Below, one piece after another: positions 50,862 to 61,200 of a stretch of 64,000 bases of DNA. Both the position numbers and the translations under genes were made by a program. The stretch is from positions 1 through 64,000 of the forward strand of contig CADCIH010000010.1 of NCBI GenBank assembly GCA_902801465.1, in the 5' to 3' direction. Position 1 is the first letter of the stretch. Every line of letters starts with the position of its first letter. Source of the DNA: an uncultured Bacteroidia bacterium. Its GTDB lineage: Bacteria > Bacteroidota > Bacteroidia > Bacteroidales > F082. The notes beneath the pieces were generated by a model, which worked only from the letters and a program-made list of their open reading frames with translations, was not told the DNA's origin and made no database searches.

Positions 50862-52298
50862 GTAAAGACAGTTCTTGGGTGTTCTCGGGAACGGAATGAC
50901 GTCCCTGATGTTCGTCATTCCTGTGACGAAGAGCAGCAGGCGCTCAAAGCCGAGTCCGTAACCGGAGTGCGGCACGGAACCGAAGCGACGGCTGTCGAGA
51001 TACCAGTTCATCGACTCCTCGGGGATGCCCACCTCGTGCATGCGGTCGAGCAACTTGTTGATGTCGGTCTCGCGCTCCGAGCCGCCGATGATCTCGCCGA
51101 TGCCGGGGAAGAGCACGTCCATGGCACGGACGGTCTTGCCGTCTTCGTTTTGTTTCATATAGAAAGCCTTGATCTCCTTCGGATAGTCGGTCAGGATGAC
51201 AGGTTTCTTGAAGTGCTTCTCCACGAGGTAACGCTCGTGCTCCGACTGAAGGTCGATGCCCCAGCCTGTGACGGGATACTGGAACTTGCCCTTCTTGTTG
51301 TAGTTCGAGTTGTGCAGGATGTCGATGGCCTCGGTGTAGGTGAGGCGGACGAACTCATGCTCGAGCACGAAGTGAAGCTTGCTGATGAGTTCCATAGACT
51401 TCTCCTCCTCTTTCTTGCCCTTCTCCTCGTCTTGCAGACGCTTGCTGAGGAACTGGAGGTCATCCATGTTGTTGTCCAAAGCGTATTGGATCAAGTATTT
51501 CAGCATTTCCTCGGCGAGGTCCATGTTGTCAGTGATGTCGTAGAAAGCCATCTCCGGCTCGATCATCCAGAACTCGGCCAGGTGGCGTGTGGTGTTGGAG
51601 TTCTCGGCACGGAAGGTGGGACCGAAGGTGTAGATCTTACCCAAAGCCGTGGCTGCCAACTCGCCTTCGAGCTGGCCCGATACGGTGAGGTTGGTCGACT
51701 TGCCGAAGAAGTCTTGCTTGTAGTCGATGTTGCCTTGCTCATCGCGGGGCGGGTTGTTGAGGTCCAAAGTGGTCACCTGGAACATCTCGCCGGCACCTTC
51801 GGCGTCCGAAGCGGTGATCAAAGGCGTATGGATGTTGTAGAAACCTCTTTCGGTGAAGAACTTGTGGATGGCGAAAACCATGGCGTGGCGCAGGCGCATC
51901 ACGGCACCGAAGGTGTTGGTGCGGAAACGCAGATGGGCGATGTCGCGCAGGAACTCCAAGGAGTGTTTCTTGGGTTGCAACGGATACTCATCAGGGTTGG
52001 CAGGACCGAACAGGCCGATTTCCTTCACGGAGAGTTCCACGGCCTGACCGCTTCCCATGGAGGCGACCAAGACGCCTTTAGCCCAAAGCGAGGCACCGGC
52101 ATGCATCAATGCCAGATTCTCCTCGGGGATGACGTTCAGGTCGATGACCAGTTGGAGGTTGTTGATGGTGGAGCCGTCGTTCAAGGCGATGAAAGCCACA
52201 TTCTTGCTGCCGCGTTTGTTACGCACCCAGCCCATTACGGTAATCTCTTCTTCCGAAGCCTGCATCTGCAAGGCTTGCTTGATTTCTACTCTTTTCAC
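50859..52298 (-). CDS. asnS: asparaginyl-tRNA synthetase
   Basis: A 479-residue class II synthetase that charges tRNA-Asn. The N-terminal OB domain ([22 protein letters not shown]) is followed by the catalytic core with [21 protein letters not shown] and a C-terminal [13 protein letters not shown] motif. The start is taken as GTG 52298, the only candidate giving a family-like N terminus behind the promoter box. A much longer frame to 52823 is not supported. rpoN probably shares its transcript. Confidence 0.95.
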   Translation of the reverse strand: MKRVEIKQALQMQASEEEITVMGWVRNKRGSKNVAFIALNDGSTINNLQLVIDLNVIPEENLALMHAGASLWAKGVLVASMGSGQAVELSVKEIGLFGPANPDEYPLQPKKHSLEFLRDIAHLRFRTNTFGAVMRLRHAMVFAIHKFFTERGFYNIHTPLITASDAEGAGEMFQVTTLDLNNPPRDEQGNIDYKQDFFGKSTNLTVSGQLEGELAATALGKIYTFGPTFRAENSNTTRHLAEFWMIEPEMAFYDITDNMDLAEEMLKYLIQYALDNNMDDLQFLSKRLQDEEKGKKEEEKSMELISKLHFVLEHEFVRLTYTEAIDILHNSNYNKKGKFQYPVTGWGIDLQSEHERYLVEKHFKKPVILTDYPKEIKAFYMKQNEDGKTVRAMDVLFPGIGEIIGGSERETDINKLLDRMHEVGIPEESMNWYLDSRRFGSVPHSGYGLGFERLLLFVTGMTNIRDVIPFPRTPKNCLY

Positions 52299-52321
52299 AG
52301 TATTAAGTTTTAAACAAAGTG

Positions 52322-52329
52322 CAAAGTTA
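52322..52329 (-). promoter_or_regulatory. -7 promoter box of asnS-rpoN
   Basis: TAACTTTG on the minus strand, 23 bases before the GTG start at 52298. Confidence 0.55.
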
Positions 52330-52361
52330 TGAAAAAAACGTGAATTCGGATTAAAATGTTG

Positions 52362-52369
52362 TACTTTTG
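52362..52369 (+). promoter_or_regulatory. -7 promoter box five bases from the DAHP synthase ATG
   Basis: TACTTTTG is followed by CAACC and then the ATG. With the usual distance from box to transcription start, the mRNA would be leaderless or nearly so. Confidence 0.55.
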
Positions 52370-52374
52370 CAACC

Positions 52375-53391
52375 ATGAAAAAACCAATCATCATCGCGGG
52401 CCCTTGTAGCGTTGAAAACGAGGAACAAATGCTCCTCACCGCCCGAGCCTTGGCCAAGATCCCAGGCTTGTCGTTCCTTCGTGGCGGAGTCTGGAAACCA
52501 CGCACCCGTCCTGAAGCCTTTGAGGGCAGGGGAGAAGAGGGCCTGAAATGGCTGCGTGAAGCCAAACTTGAAACAGGCTTGCCCATCGTCACCGAAGTGG
52601 CTACCCCCGAACATGTTGAACTGGCTTTGCGATATGAGGTGGATGCGCTCTGGATTGGTGCGCGCACCGTGGTTAACCCCTTCTCCGTGCAACAGTTGGC
52701 CGATGCTTTGAATGGCCTCGACATCCCTGTGTTCATCAAAAACCCCGTCTCTCCCGACTTGAACCTGTGGATAGGGGCCTTTGAACGTTTCCAAAAAGCG
52801 GGGCTGACACGGCTGTCAGCCATACATCGAGGCTTCTCATATTATAAGGAGTCGCCTTACCGCAATTTCCCGATGTGGGAGATCGCCATCGAACTCAAAC
52901 GTTTGCTCGACGTGCCTGTCATAACCGATATCAGCCATATCTGCGGCAATCGGGTGTTGCTCCGCGACACCGCCCAAAAGTCGTTGGACCTGGCTTTCGA
53001 CGGTCTGATGGTGGAATGTCATCACGACCCCGACCATGCGCTTACCGATGCTGCCCAACAGATCACCCCATCGGCGCTGCAAGACATGCTTGAGTCGTTG
53101 ACACCCCGCACCCAGCATGCCGATAGCGACGATCCGGTGCTGGCCGCCCTTCGAAGCGAGATCGACGATATTGACGATGAACTGCTTCAGTTGTTGGCCC
53201 GACGGATGAACGTCTCAAGCCAGATAGGGGAGTACAAGCGGCAACATGGCTTGACCGTGGTTCAAATGGACCGCTGGAAACGGATTCTGTCAGAACATCT
53301 TGAGACAGGGTCACGACTTGGCCTGTCAAAGGAACTGATAGAAAAAGTGTTTGAGGATATTCACCAAGCCTCCATCAAGCGTCAATTATAG
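52375..53391 (+). CDS. bifunctional DAHP synthase / chorismate mutase
   Basis: A 338-residue aromatic-pathway enzyme. Residues 1-245 form a type I-beta (KDO8P-synthase-like) DAHP synthase ([50 protein letters not shown]). After a short linker, residues about 255-338 form an AroQ-type chorismate mutase ([29 protein letters not shown]). The fusion suggests feedback or channelling between the first and branch-point steps. The 3' end overlaps the convergent lipoprotein gene by 10 bases. No other aro genes are nearby. Confidence 0.94.
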   Translation: MKKPIIIAGPCSVENEEQMLLTARALAKIPGLSFLRGGVWKPRTRPEAFEGRGEEGLKWLREAKLETGLPIVTEVATPEHVELALRYEVDALWIGARTVVNPFSVQQLADALNGLDIPVFIKNPVSPDLNLWIGAFERFQKAGLTRLSAIHRGFSYYKESPYRNFPMWEIAIELKRLLDVPVITDISHICGNRVLLRDTAQKSLDLAFDGLMVECHHDPDHALTDAAQQITPSALQDMLESLTPRTQHADSDDPVLAALRSEIDDIDDELLQLLARRMNVSSQIGEYKRQHGLTVVQMDRWKRILSEHLETGSRLGLSKELIEKVFEDIHQASIKRQL

Positions 53392-53870
53392 ATGCGCAAC
53401 GCGGTCCCGTCAAATACCGTGTGGTATTGGATCAGAGGATAAATGGTTGTTTCTGTGGAGAATGTGGGAACCATCCCGTGGGCCTCGTCGATGATGATGT
53501 CGCCATTTAAGATATTGTAGAAGGCGTTGTTGCAATGGTCCACCACAAAGATGCCGTCCTCGACCACCAAACGGGTGCAGTTGCCATCGTCGTCACAACA
53601 GGCGTTCGGGTAGTTGGGTGGGAGTCGGTCGTAAGCCAAGAACTCGTCCATTGATTTCCGGTATACGATGATCCCGCGGCTGGTGCTCAAGGGGTCGGAA
53701 GTGTAATACTTGACGCCACTCACCGTATTCAGCTCATACTCATGCATGGAGTTGGGGTAGATGGTGAAATTGATGATGGCGTTGGGATAGTAGGGGTTTA
53801 CCGGATATTTCCTGCATCCTTGGAAAACCATGGCGGAAAGGAGAATCGATAAAAAGATGGCTTTTTTCAT
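53382..53870 (-). CDS. degenerate Rieske-like lipoprotein
   Basis: A 162-residue lipoprotein (lipobox VFQGC, Cys19). The layout fits the Rieske fold: GVKYYTSDP, RGIIVYRKSMDEFLAYDR, a Cys-rich block (NACCDDDGNCTRLVV), VVDHCNNAFYNILNG, and the closing [19 protein letters not shown] standard Rieske cluster needs Cys-x-His and Cys-x2-His. The His ligands are absent or displaced here, so a [2Fe-2S] cluster is doubtful, although several Cys remain. The promoter box lies four bases from the ATG. Confidence 0.72.
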   Translation of the reverse strand: MKKAIFLSILLSAMVFQGCRKYPVNPYYPNAIINFTIYPNSMHEYELNTVSGVKYYTSDPLSTSRGIIVYRKSMDEFLAYDRLPPNYPNACCDDDGNCTRLVVEDGIFVVDHCNNAFYNILNGDIIIDEAHGMVPTFSTETTIYPLIQYHTVFDGTALRIYN

Positions 53871-53874
53871 GCAG

Positions 53875-53882
53875 CAAAGTTA
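53875..53882 (-). promoter_or_regulatory. -7 promoter box four bases from the ATG of the Rieske-like gene
   Basis: TAACTTTG on the minus strand, followed by CTGC and the ATG. A leaderless transcript is predicted. Confidence 0.55.
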
Positions 53883-53903
53883 CTTGTTTTTCCTAAAATA
53901 ACG

Positions 53904-53911
53904 TATCTTTG
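53904..53911 (+). promoter_or_regulatory. -7 promoter box of the small basic lipoprotein gene
   Basis: TATCTTTG, 21 bases before the start at 53933. Confidence 0.6.
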
Positions 53912-53932
53912 TAAGTTGATAATCGTCCAACA

Positions 53933-54178
53933 ATGAAAAGAATCACTGTTTTTTTGATGATATTGGTGCTGTTGTGTGCCGTTTCGTGTGCTTCCAGCCG
54001 CTCGAGTAGGGCCATGCGCAAGGCTGAGCGGATGATGGAGAAGCAGGAGCGGCAGGCCCAGAAGGAGTATGAGGACGCCAAGACGGCCCATTATAAGCAC
54101 CAGGCACCCAAGACCAAGAAAATGATTCGAGAGGACCGTCGCAGGGCTCGGCGTCTCAACCGCAATCTCCGCCATTGA
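53933..54178 (+). CDS. small basic lipoprotein
   Basis: An 81-residue lipoprotein (lipobox CAVSC, Cys19). The mature part is helical and strongly basic: RKAERMMEKQERQAQKEYED, then YKHQAPKTKKMI and an Arg-rich end (RRRARRLNRNLRH). The segment KHQxxKTKKM is reminiscent of small envelope lipoproteins in other Bacteroidota, but no named family is assigned. It is monocistronic, followed by a 240-base gap before the surface operon. Confidence 0.75.
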   Translation: MKRITVFLMILVLLCAVSCASSRSSRAMRKAERMMEKQERQAQKEYEDAKTAHYKHQAPKTKKMIREDRRRARRLNRNLRH

Positions 54179-54421
54179 CTTATATTAATATAAATAGGTG
54201 TAAGGGCCTCTGGAGGCAATTCAAAATTCCTTCAAAAACTTTTTCGTCAATCTCATAGTGTAAACCCTTAATTTTCATTGATTTCTAGAAATGTTAAAAA
54301 TTTTATGATTAAAAAAATAGCAGTAAAAAACAATTTTTCTTGTGTGCTTGGTAAAAAGTTTATAATTTTGATGGCTTTTTAGTGCAAATTAAATAGGAAG
54401 TATAACATAAAATCACAAGGT
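54179..54421. other. AT-rich leader region of the surface operon
   Basis: This 243-base gap has no gene. It contains the promoter box at 54363-54370 and a roughly 50-base leader. Upstream is AT-rich sequence with a possible weak hairpin around 54205-54216. No clear operator is visible. Confidence 0.5.
54363..54370 (+). promoter_or_regulatory. -7 promoter box of the surface operon
   Basis: TAATTTTG, 51 bases before the receptor ATG. Confidence 0.55.
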
Positions 54422-57400
54422 ATGTTTAGAAATTTACTAATGACCCTTGCAATTGTGATGGCTACATGCACTTTGGCTTTCGCGCAGCAAGGACGACTCA
54501 AAGGAAAGGTTACCGATGAAACGGGTGAGCCCGTATCGTTCGCAAACATCGTCCTCGAAAAAGGAGGAACGTTGATTGGCGGTGCGACTTCGGATTTCGA
54601 CGGTAACTACGACATCAACCCCATTCCTCCGGGAACGTATGATTTGAAGGCAACCTTCGTTGGTTACAACAATTATGTCCTGAATGGCATTATTATTCCG
54701 GCCAACAAGATTACCGATTGGAACATCAAGATGCAGAGTGGAGCCATCAGCCTTTCGGAGGTCACGGTCATCGACTATGAGGTGCCGTTGATCTCGAAGG
54801 ATAACACCACTTCAGGTGCGTCCATCACCGCTGAGGAAATCGCCAAACTGCCTAACCGTTCCGCAACGGGTGTCGCATCCACCGTTGGTGGTGTGTTCTC
54901 CGCTGACGGTGAGGTCGGTAGCATCCGTGGTTCCCGTGAAGGTGCTGTGACCTACATCGACGGTGTGAAGGTTATCGGTAGCGGTAGCGTGCCTCAAAGC
55001 GCTATCGACCAGGTGGACGTTATCTTGGGTGGTACCCCTGCCATGTACGGCGACGCCATGGGTGGTATCATCAACGTGACCACCAAAGGCCCCAGCCGTA
55101 AATTCGGTGCCGGTCTCGAACTCGAGACCTCAGTCGAAGGCTATGGCCGCAACCGTTTGGGCTTCAGTATCCAAGGTCCGTTGATCAAGGGTAAGAACGC
55201 TGAGACCGCCCTCCTGGGCTTCTTCCTCGCTGGTGACTTGGCCTACAATAAAGTAAGCTATCTCTCCGCCACTGGTTACTATACCGCCAAGGAAGATTGG
55301 CAACAGACCATCGAGAATAACCCGCTCGTCCCCACCGGCATCGGCTCAGGTACCTATCAACAGGCTTCATTCACCAAGAAAGACGACCTGGTGTTTTCAA
55401 AGAACTCCACCAATACGAGCAGCTACTCCGTGAACCTTTCCGGCAATATCAACGTCCGTACCACCGAGACCATCAACCTGACCTTCGGCGGATCCTACGT
55501 GCGTAGCCACGGCCACAACTTCTCTCGTAGCTTCTCGTACTTCAATACAGCCAAGAACAGCCTCTATACCAACGAGACCATGCGTGGTTACGTCCGCTTC
55601 ACCCAACGTTTCCCCACGGACCCCGAAAGCACCTCGCTGATTCGTAACTTCTACTACCAGATCCAAGCCGACTATACCAGATATGGCAGCGAAGACGGCG
55701 ACCCCGACCTGTGGGACAACCTCTTCGCATACGGTAACTTGGGTAAGTTCACCACCTATAAGACCCCGACCTACCAACTCGGTAACGCCAACCACGTCTT
55801 CATGGGTGTTGACCAACAAGGCGACTCCATCTTCAGAAACTTCACCAACGTGATGGTGCTGAACTCATGGGACTATGACACCCTGGTGGAATTCCAAGCC
55901 TCCCAGTTCAACCCGCTGCTGGCCAAGTATACCTCCTCCGTGTATGACCTCTATAACACCTACGGAGCACAAGGCTATTTCGACAACTTCACCAACCTCC
56001 AACTCAACGGCGGTCTGCTGAACGGTCGTAACCCCAACTTAATCTATGGTATGTACGCCGTCCCCGGACGTATCATGTCGAACTACAGCAAATATGTCAG
56101 CGACCAGGTCTCACTCAACGTCAACGCCTCCATGACCATCGGTAACGGCGAGAGCTCACACGAAGTGAAACTCGGTTTCCAATACGAACAACAGAACTCC
56201 AGCGGCATGAGCTACAGCACCGACTACTGGACCCTCATGCGCGGCCTCGTGAACTCACATATCCAAGAGCTGGATATGGCCAACCCCTACGCCACCAGCT
56301 ACGACGGCTTCGTGGATACCGTCAGATACCACAGATTCTACGACGGCGACAACCAGTTCGTGTTCGATATCAACCTGCGTAAAGCCATCGGCCTCGATGT
56401 GACAGGTACCGACTATATCCTCATCGACTCCTATGACTTCAACGACAACTCCATCCTTTATTACGATGAAGATGGTGTGATGCATAAAGGCTATGTCAAA
56501 GGCGGCCTCGATATCAGCATGTTCGCTCCCGATGAACTGACCCGCGACGGTAACCTCTATGTCTCCTACTACGGTTATAGCTACGACGGTAAAAAACATG
56601 GCTGGGGCAACCGTCCTACCCTCGATGACTTCTTCACCGAGACCATGACCGACGACAATGGCAATACCTTCTTCTCACGCCCCGTCGCCTCTAGCCAACC
56701 GATCTACACCGCTGGTTATATCCAAGACAAGTTCGCATTCAAAGACCTGATCTTCCAGATCGGTATCCGTGCCGACCGCTTCGATGCCAACCAGAAAGTG
56801 CTGAAAGACCCGTTCATCCTTTACGACTATAACACTGTCGGTGATCTGCGTACCAATGGTCAAATCGCACTTCCTACCGGCGAAAGCGTCGCCATCCCGA
56901 GCAATATCGGTGACGATTACGCAATCTATATCAATAGCCTCAACGACATCAACGAGATCACCGGTTTCCGTAGCGGTACCACCTGGTACAACGCCGAAGG
57001 CGCCATCGTGACTTCACCGACCGCTCTGGCCAGAGGCGGCACCAACCCCACCCCGTGGGTCAAACATGCCGACCAACAGAGAGTCACCACCGAGTCATTC
57101 GAAGACTACAAACCTTCTTGGACCTTCATGCCTCGTATCTCGTTCTCATTCCCGATTTCCGACGAAGCCCTGTTCTTCGCTCACTATGACGTTCTGACTC
57201 AACGTCCCTCGAGCTCCTACTTCGTCACCCCGCTCGACTACTACTACTTCAATGAAGGATCCGGCTCCATCGCCAACCCGAACCTGAAGCCCATGCAGAC
57301 CGTCGACTATGAACTCGGTTTCACCCAGAAGATCAACAACACCTCTTCGTTCACCATCACGGCCTACTACCGCGAAATCCGCAATATGATTCAGATGTAC

Positions 57401-58201
57401 CGCCTCAACGGTGCCTATCCGAAGCCCTACACTTCCTATAGCAACCTCGACTTCGGTACCACCAAGGGTCTCACCGCCGAATACGACCTGCGTAGAACCA
57501 AGAACGTCCGTGTCCGTGCCAACTACACCTTGCAGTATGCAAGCATGACCGGCGCCTCTTCTTCCACCGCTTCCGCTCTGATCGCCGCTGGTGTGCCTAA
57601 CCTGAGATCAACCTTCCCGACCGGCTTCGACCGCCGTCACGCCATCAGCCTTACCGTTGACTATCGCTTCGGCCGCGGCAAGAAGTATGACGGTCCCGTC
57701 ATCAACCGTGAGAAGTCAGGCAAGTCACCCATCCAGCTGCTCGCCGATGCCGGTGTCTCCATGACCGTGACTGGTGGTTCCGGTGCTCCTTACACCGCCG
57801 CCCGTGAGGTCATCTCCCCGCTCTCCGGTGGTAACAGCCTGCTCGAAGGTACTTACTTCGGCTCCAGAATGCCCGCCTCCTTCAAGATCGACCTCCGTGC
57901 CGACAAGGACTTCGCTGTCACCCTCGGTGGTAAGAAAGAAGGACAGACTGGTCATGAGGCTTACTTCAATGTCTATGTCAATGTGACCAACCTCCTCAAC
58001 GCCAAGAACATCCTGGGCGTCTACAACGCAACCGGCGATCCTGACGACGATGGTTACCTCACTTCTTCGAAGTATCAACAGGAAATCCTCAACCAGTTGG
58101 ATCCCGAAGCATTCATCCAGATGTACCAGATCTACGTCAACAACGGCGGCCACTACTCAACGCCTCGTCAGATTAAGATCGGTGCCAGCTTTAACTTCTA
58201 A
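54422..58201 (+). CDS. TonB-dependent receptor with CarboxypepD_reg-like domain
   Basis: A 1259-residue outer-membrane transporter. It has a signal peptide to about residue 22 (LAFAQ), a CarboxypepD_reg-like domain (about 24-110, GRLKGKVTDETGEPVSFAN), a plug domain (about 130-230, with SIRGSREGAVTYIDGVKVIG and MYGDAMGGIINVTTKG), then a large barrel ending in RQIKIGASFNF with the terminal Phe. No SusD partner follows. Instead the next genes encode a 1521-residue exported protein and a PorV/PorQ-like barrel. The ligand is unknown. Preferred-codon use suggests high expression. Confidence 0.92.
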   Translation: MFRNLLMTLAIVMATCTLAFAQQGRLKGKVTDETGEPVSFANIVLEKGGTLIGGATSDFDGNYDINPIPPGTYDLKATFVGYNNYVLNGIIIPANKITDWNIKMQSGAISLSEVTVIDYEVPLISKDNTTSGASITAEEIAKLPNRSATGVASTVGGVFSADGEVGSIRGSREGAVTYIDGVKVIGSGSVPQSAIDQVDVILGGTPAMYGDAMGGIINVTTKGPSRKFGAGLELETSVEGYGRNRLGFSIQGPLIKGKNAETALLGFFLAGDLAYNKVSYLSATGYYTAKEDWQQTIENNPLVPTGIGSGTYQQASFTKKDDLVFSKNSTNTSSYSVNLSGNINVRTTETINLTFGGSYVRSHGHNFSRSFSYFNTAKNSLYTNETMRGYVRFTQRFPTDPESTSLIRNFYYQIQADYTRYGSEDGDPDLWDNLFAYGNLGKFTTYKTPTYQLGNANHVFMGVDQQGDSIFRNFTNVMVLNSWDYDTLVEFQASQFNPLLAKYTSSVYDLYNTYGAQGYFDNFTNLQLNGGLLNGRNPNLIYGMYAVPGRIMSNYSKYVSDQVSLNVNASMTIGNGESSHEVKLGFQYEQQNSSGMSYSTDYWTLMRGLVNSHIQELDMANPYATSYDGFVDTVRYHRFYDGDNQFVFDINLRKAIGLDVTGTDYILIDSYDFNDNSILYYDEDGVMHKGYVKGGLDISMFAPDELTRDGNLYVSYYGYSYDGKKHGWGNRPTLDDFFTETMTDDNGNTFFSRPVASSQPIYTAGYIQDKFAFKDLIFQIGIRADRFDANQKVLKDPFILYDYNTVGDLRTNGQIALPTGESVAIPSNIGDDYAIYINSLNDINEITGFRSGTTWYNAEGAIVTSPTALARGGTNPTPWVKHADQQRVTTESFEDYKPSWTFMPRISFSFPISDEALFFAHYDVLTQRPSSSYFVTPLDYYYFNEGSGSIANPNLKPMQTVDYELGFTQKINNTSSFTITAYYREIRNMIQMYRLNGAYPKPYTSYSNLDFGTTKGLTAEYDLRRTKNVRVRANYTLQYASMTGASSSTASALIAAGVPNLRSTFPTGFDRRHAISLTVDYRFGRGKKYDGPVINREKSGKSPIQLLADAGVSMTVTGGSGAPYTAAREVISPLSGGNSLLEGTYFGSRMPASFKIDLRADKDFAVTLGGKKEGQTGHEAYFNVYVNVTNLLNAKNILGVYNATGDPDDDGYLTSSKYQQEILNQLDPEAFIQMYQIYVNNGGHYSTPRQIKIGASFNF

Positions 58202-58243
58202 TGAAAGATGATGGTTGAATTTAATAGAATAATATCAGATAAT

Positions 58244-61200
58244 ATGAAGAATATAGCACGTTTATTATTTGTCGCGCTCTTTATGATGGGCGTTACAATT
58301 CCCGGAAAGGCTCACGTCTGGGTAGGCGACGGCAACCCCTCCAAAGGTACCCGTGACCTGAAACAGACCACAGCCGGCTGTTCACCGTCATCCGCTTTCG
58401 AATGGCTGAACATCAACAACGTCAGAACCCGTTACAACGCTGGTGGTGACATGTGGTGGGACCTGCCTGGTGGCATCGGAGCCCAGTACTTCATCCCCGC
58501 CAATGGTTCCGCTACCTCTTTGTTTGCCGGTTCTCTTTGGATCGCCGGTGTTGATATCAACAACCAGCTGAAATGCGCCGCTGTGCGTTTCCGTCAAGGC
58601 CCCGATGTCAGCAGTGGTGGTAACGACTTCTGGACAGGCCCCCTCACCCTTGAAGGTGCCAACATCTCAGAACTCACTTGCGCCAAGTGGGACCAAGTGT
58701 GGAAAATCTCCCGCGCCGAAGTTGATGAGTTCATGAACTTCCTTTCCGGTCCAACTCCAACCGCCAATGCCAGATATGGTATTTTTAACACTGAAGCAGC
58801 CCTTGAGGCGGGTTATCAAATCCCCAAAATCATCCAAGAATGGCCTGCCCATCCTGAAACAGTCGGCGGCGATATCGAAGGTGTCAGCATGTACATGGCT
58901 CCTTTCTATGATAACGATGGTAATGGTAGATACGAACCTGAAAACGGCGACTTCCCGTATTATGACATCACCAACGAACTCTGCCATACCAAGATTCCGA
59001 CCTTGGATGAACAGTATCATCCCGATTACGTCCATGGTTCCATCCTTGCTGACCAAGTGCTGAAAGGTGACCAAACCCTTTGGTGGGTGTTCAATGATAA
59101 AGGTAACTCACACACCGAATCCATGGGTGCTTCCATCGGTCTCGAAATCCGTGCCCAAGCCTTCGGCTTCGCAACCAACGACGAAATCAACAACATGTCG
59201 TTCTGCTCCTACGAAATCATCAACCGCTCCACATACGAACTCACTGGCACCTACTTCTGCCCTTGGACTGACGTGGACCTCGGTTTCGCCAAGGACGACT
59301 ACGTGGGCTGCGACGTCCAACGTGGTCTCGGCTACGGCTATAACGGTAAACAAATCGATGGTAGCGGTGAACCTGAAGCCTATGGTGACCAACCTCCGGC
59401 GGTGGGTATCGACTTCTTCCAGGGTCCTTACATGGATGCAGATAACATCGATAACCCCAAGTACGTCTTCACCGTTAACGCAACCTTCGTCAACCTTGAC
59501 CCTGTGACAGGCGACTCTATCTTCCAATATGATACCGTCAACGCCACTCCTCTTTGCGATGAATCCATCAATGGTGTGAACTTTGGTAACGGCATCGTCG
59601 ATGACGAACGTTTCGGTATGCGCCGTTTCCTCTATCACAACAACGATAACTCCAACACTGGTGACCCGAAATACGCTGCCGACTACTACAACCTGCTGCG
59701 TGGTATCTGGAAAGACGGTAACCGCATGCTCTATGGTGGCAATGCCTATCCTGGCGTCAACGGCGTTGTGGGTCCTGCCTGCGACTTCATGTTCCCTGGC
59801 GATACCGACCCGTGCAACTGGGGTACTGGTGGCGTCGTTCCTGGTGGTGGCTACAACCAAAATGGTAAATACTGGACCGACTCCGAAGCTGGCAATGAGC
59901 CTGCCGACCGTCGTTTCATGCAGTCTGCCGGCCCCTTCACTCTGAAACCCGGTGCTGTCAACTACATCACCTTCGGTGTGCCGTGGGCTCGCGCTACCTC
60001 TGGCGGTCCTCTGGCCTCTGTTGAACTTCTCCGCGTCACCGATGATAAGTGCCAAGCCTTGTTCGACAACTGCTTCAAGGTGATCGACGGCCCCAGCGCT
60101 CCCGATCTTACCATCCGCGAACTTGACCAGAAACTCATCATCTATCTGTCATACGCACCTACTTCAAACAACTACAAGGAAGGTTACGTTGAACTCGACC
60201 CGGAAATTCCGGAGTATCGTCCTGATGACTCAACCCAACTGGCCGACCGTTACTACCGCTTCGAGGGATACAAAGTGTATCAGCTCGTCGATGACCAAGT
60301 CGGTGCTGATGAACTTAGCAACAATGCCAAGGCCCGCCTGGTGTTCCAATGCGACGTCCACAACGGTGTCTCTCGCCTTGTCAACTTTGAGTATGACAAC
60401 TCCATCCAAGCCCTCGTTCCTTCGCTGAAGGTGGACGGCGCCGATGGCGGCATCACTCACAGCTTCGTCGTGACCGAAGATAAATTCGCTACTACCGACA
60501 ACCCGACCCTGATCAACCATAAGACCTATTATTATATGGCTGTCGCCTATGCCTATAATAACTACTTGGATTATGCTCAGGATCCCGCCGAACCGATTCT
60601 TCTCTCCGGTCAGCAGAAGCCTTATCTCGAAGGCCGTAAAGACATTCGCTGCTATTCCGCCGTCCCGCACAAAATCGTCAACGGTACCGTGATGCAGTGC
60701 GAATATGGCCAGAAACCCGCCATCACCCGTATCGTCGGTCAAGGCAACGGCGGTAACGAACTTGAACTCTCACAAGAGTCCATCGATGAACTCTTCACCA
60801 AGAAACTCGCCAATACCTACGACGAGAACGGCAACAAGATCGTCTTCGGTCACCCCGACTACCCGATCATCTATCATCCTCAGTATAAGATTGGCTATGG
60901 TCCTCTCGATGTGAAGGTCATCGACCCGCTGAATGTGAAGACCACAAGCTATGAACTCTGGTTCGACTCCTTGTTCGAAGTGACTTCTTACAACGTCTCC
61001 AACAATACATCTATTCATATTCTTGATGAGGACGGCAACTACGTTCAAGGCAGTAAGGCCACGCGTATGGGTTCGCACTGGTATCTGAAAGACCTCGAGT
61101 CTGATGAAGGCCCGATCAAGAGCGACACCATCACCACTTACGCTGATGAAAAGATGTTCATCGACAGAGGTATCTCCATCACTATTGAACAGCCTTACAA

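Noticed and set aside
50967-52313. A 448-codon open frame opposite asnS
   Set aside because: Same shadow effect over a conserved synthetase; low-complexity Val/Leu/Glu translation.
52299-52823. N-terminal extension of asnS up to 52823
   Set aside because: It overlaps the DAHP synthase gene and its promoter on the other strand, and family members begin near 52298.
54422-58201. SusC of a Sus-type polysaccharide locus
   Set aside because: The receptor has the same general architecture, but no SusD-like gene or glycoside hydrolase is adjacent.
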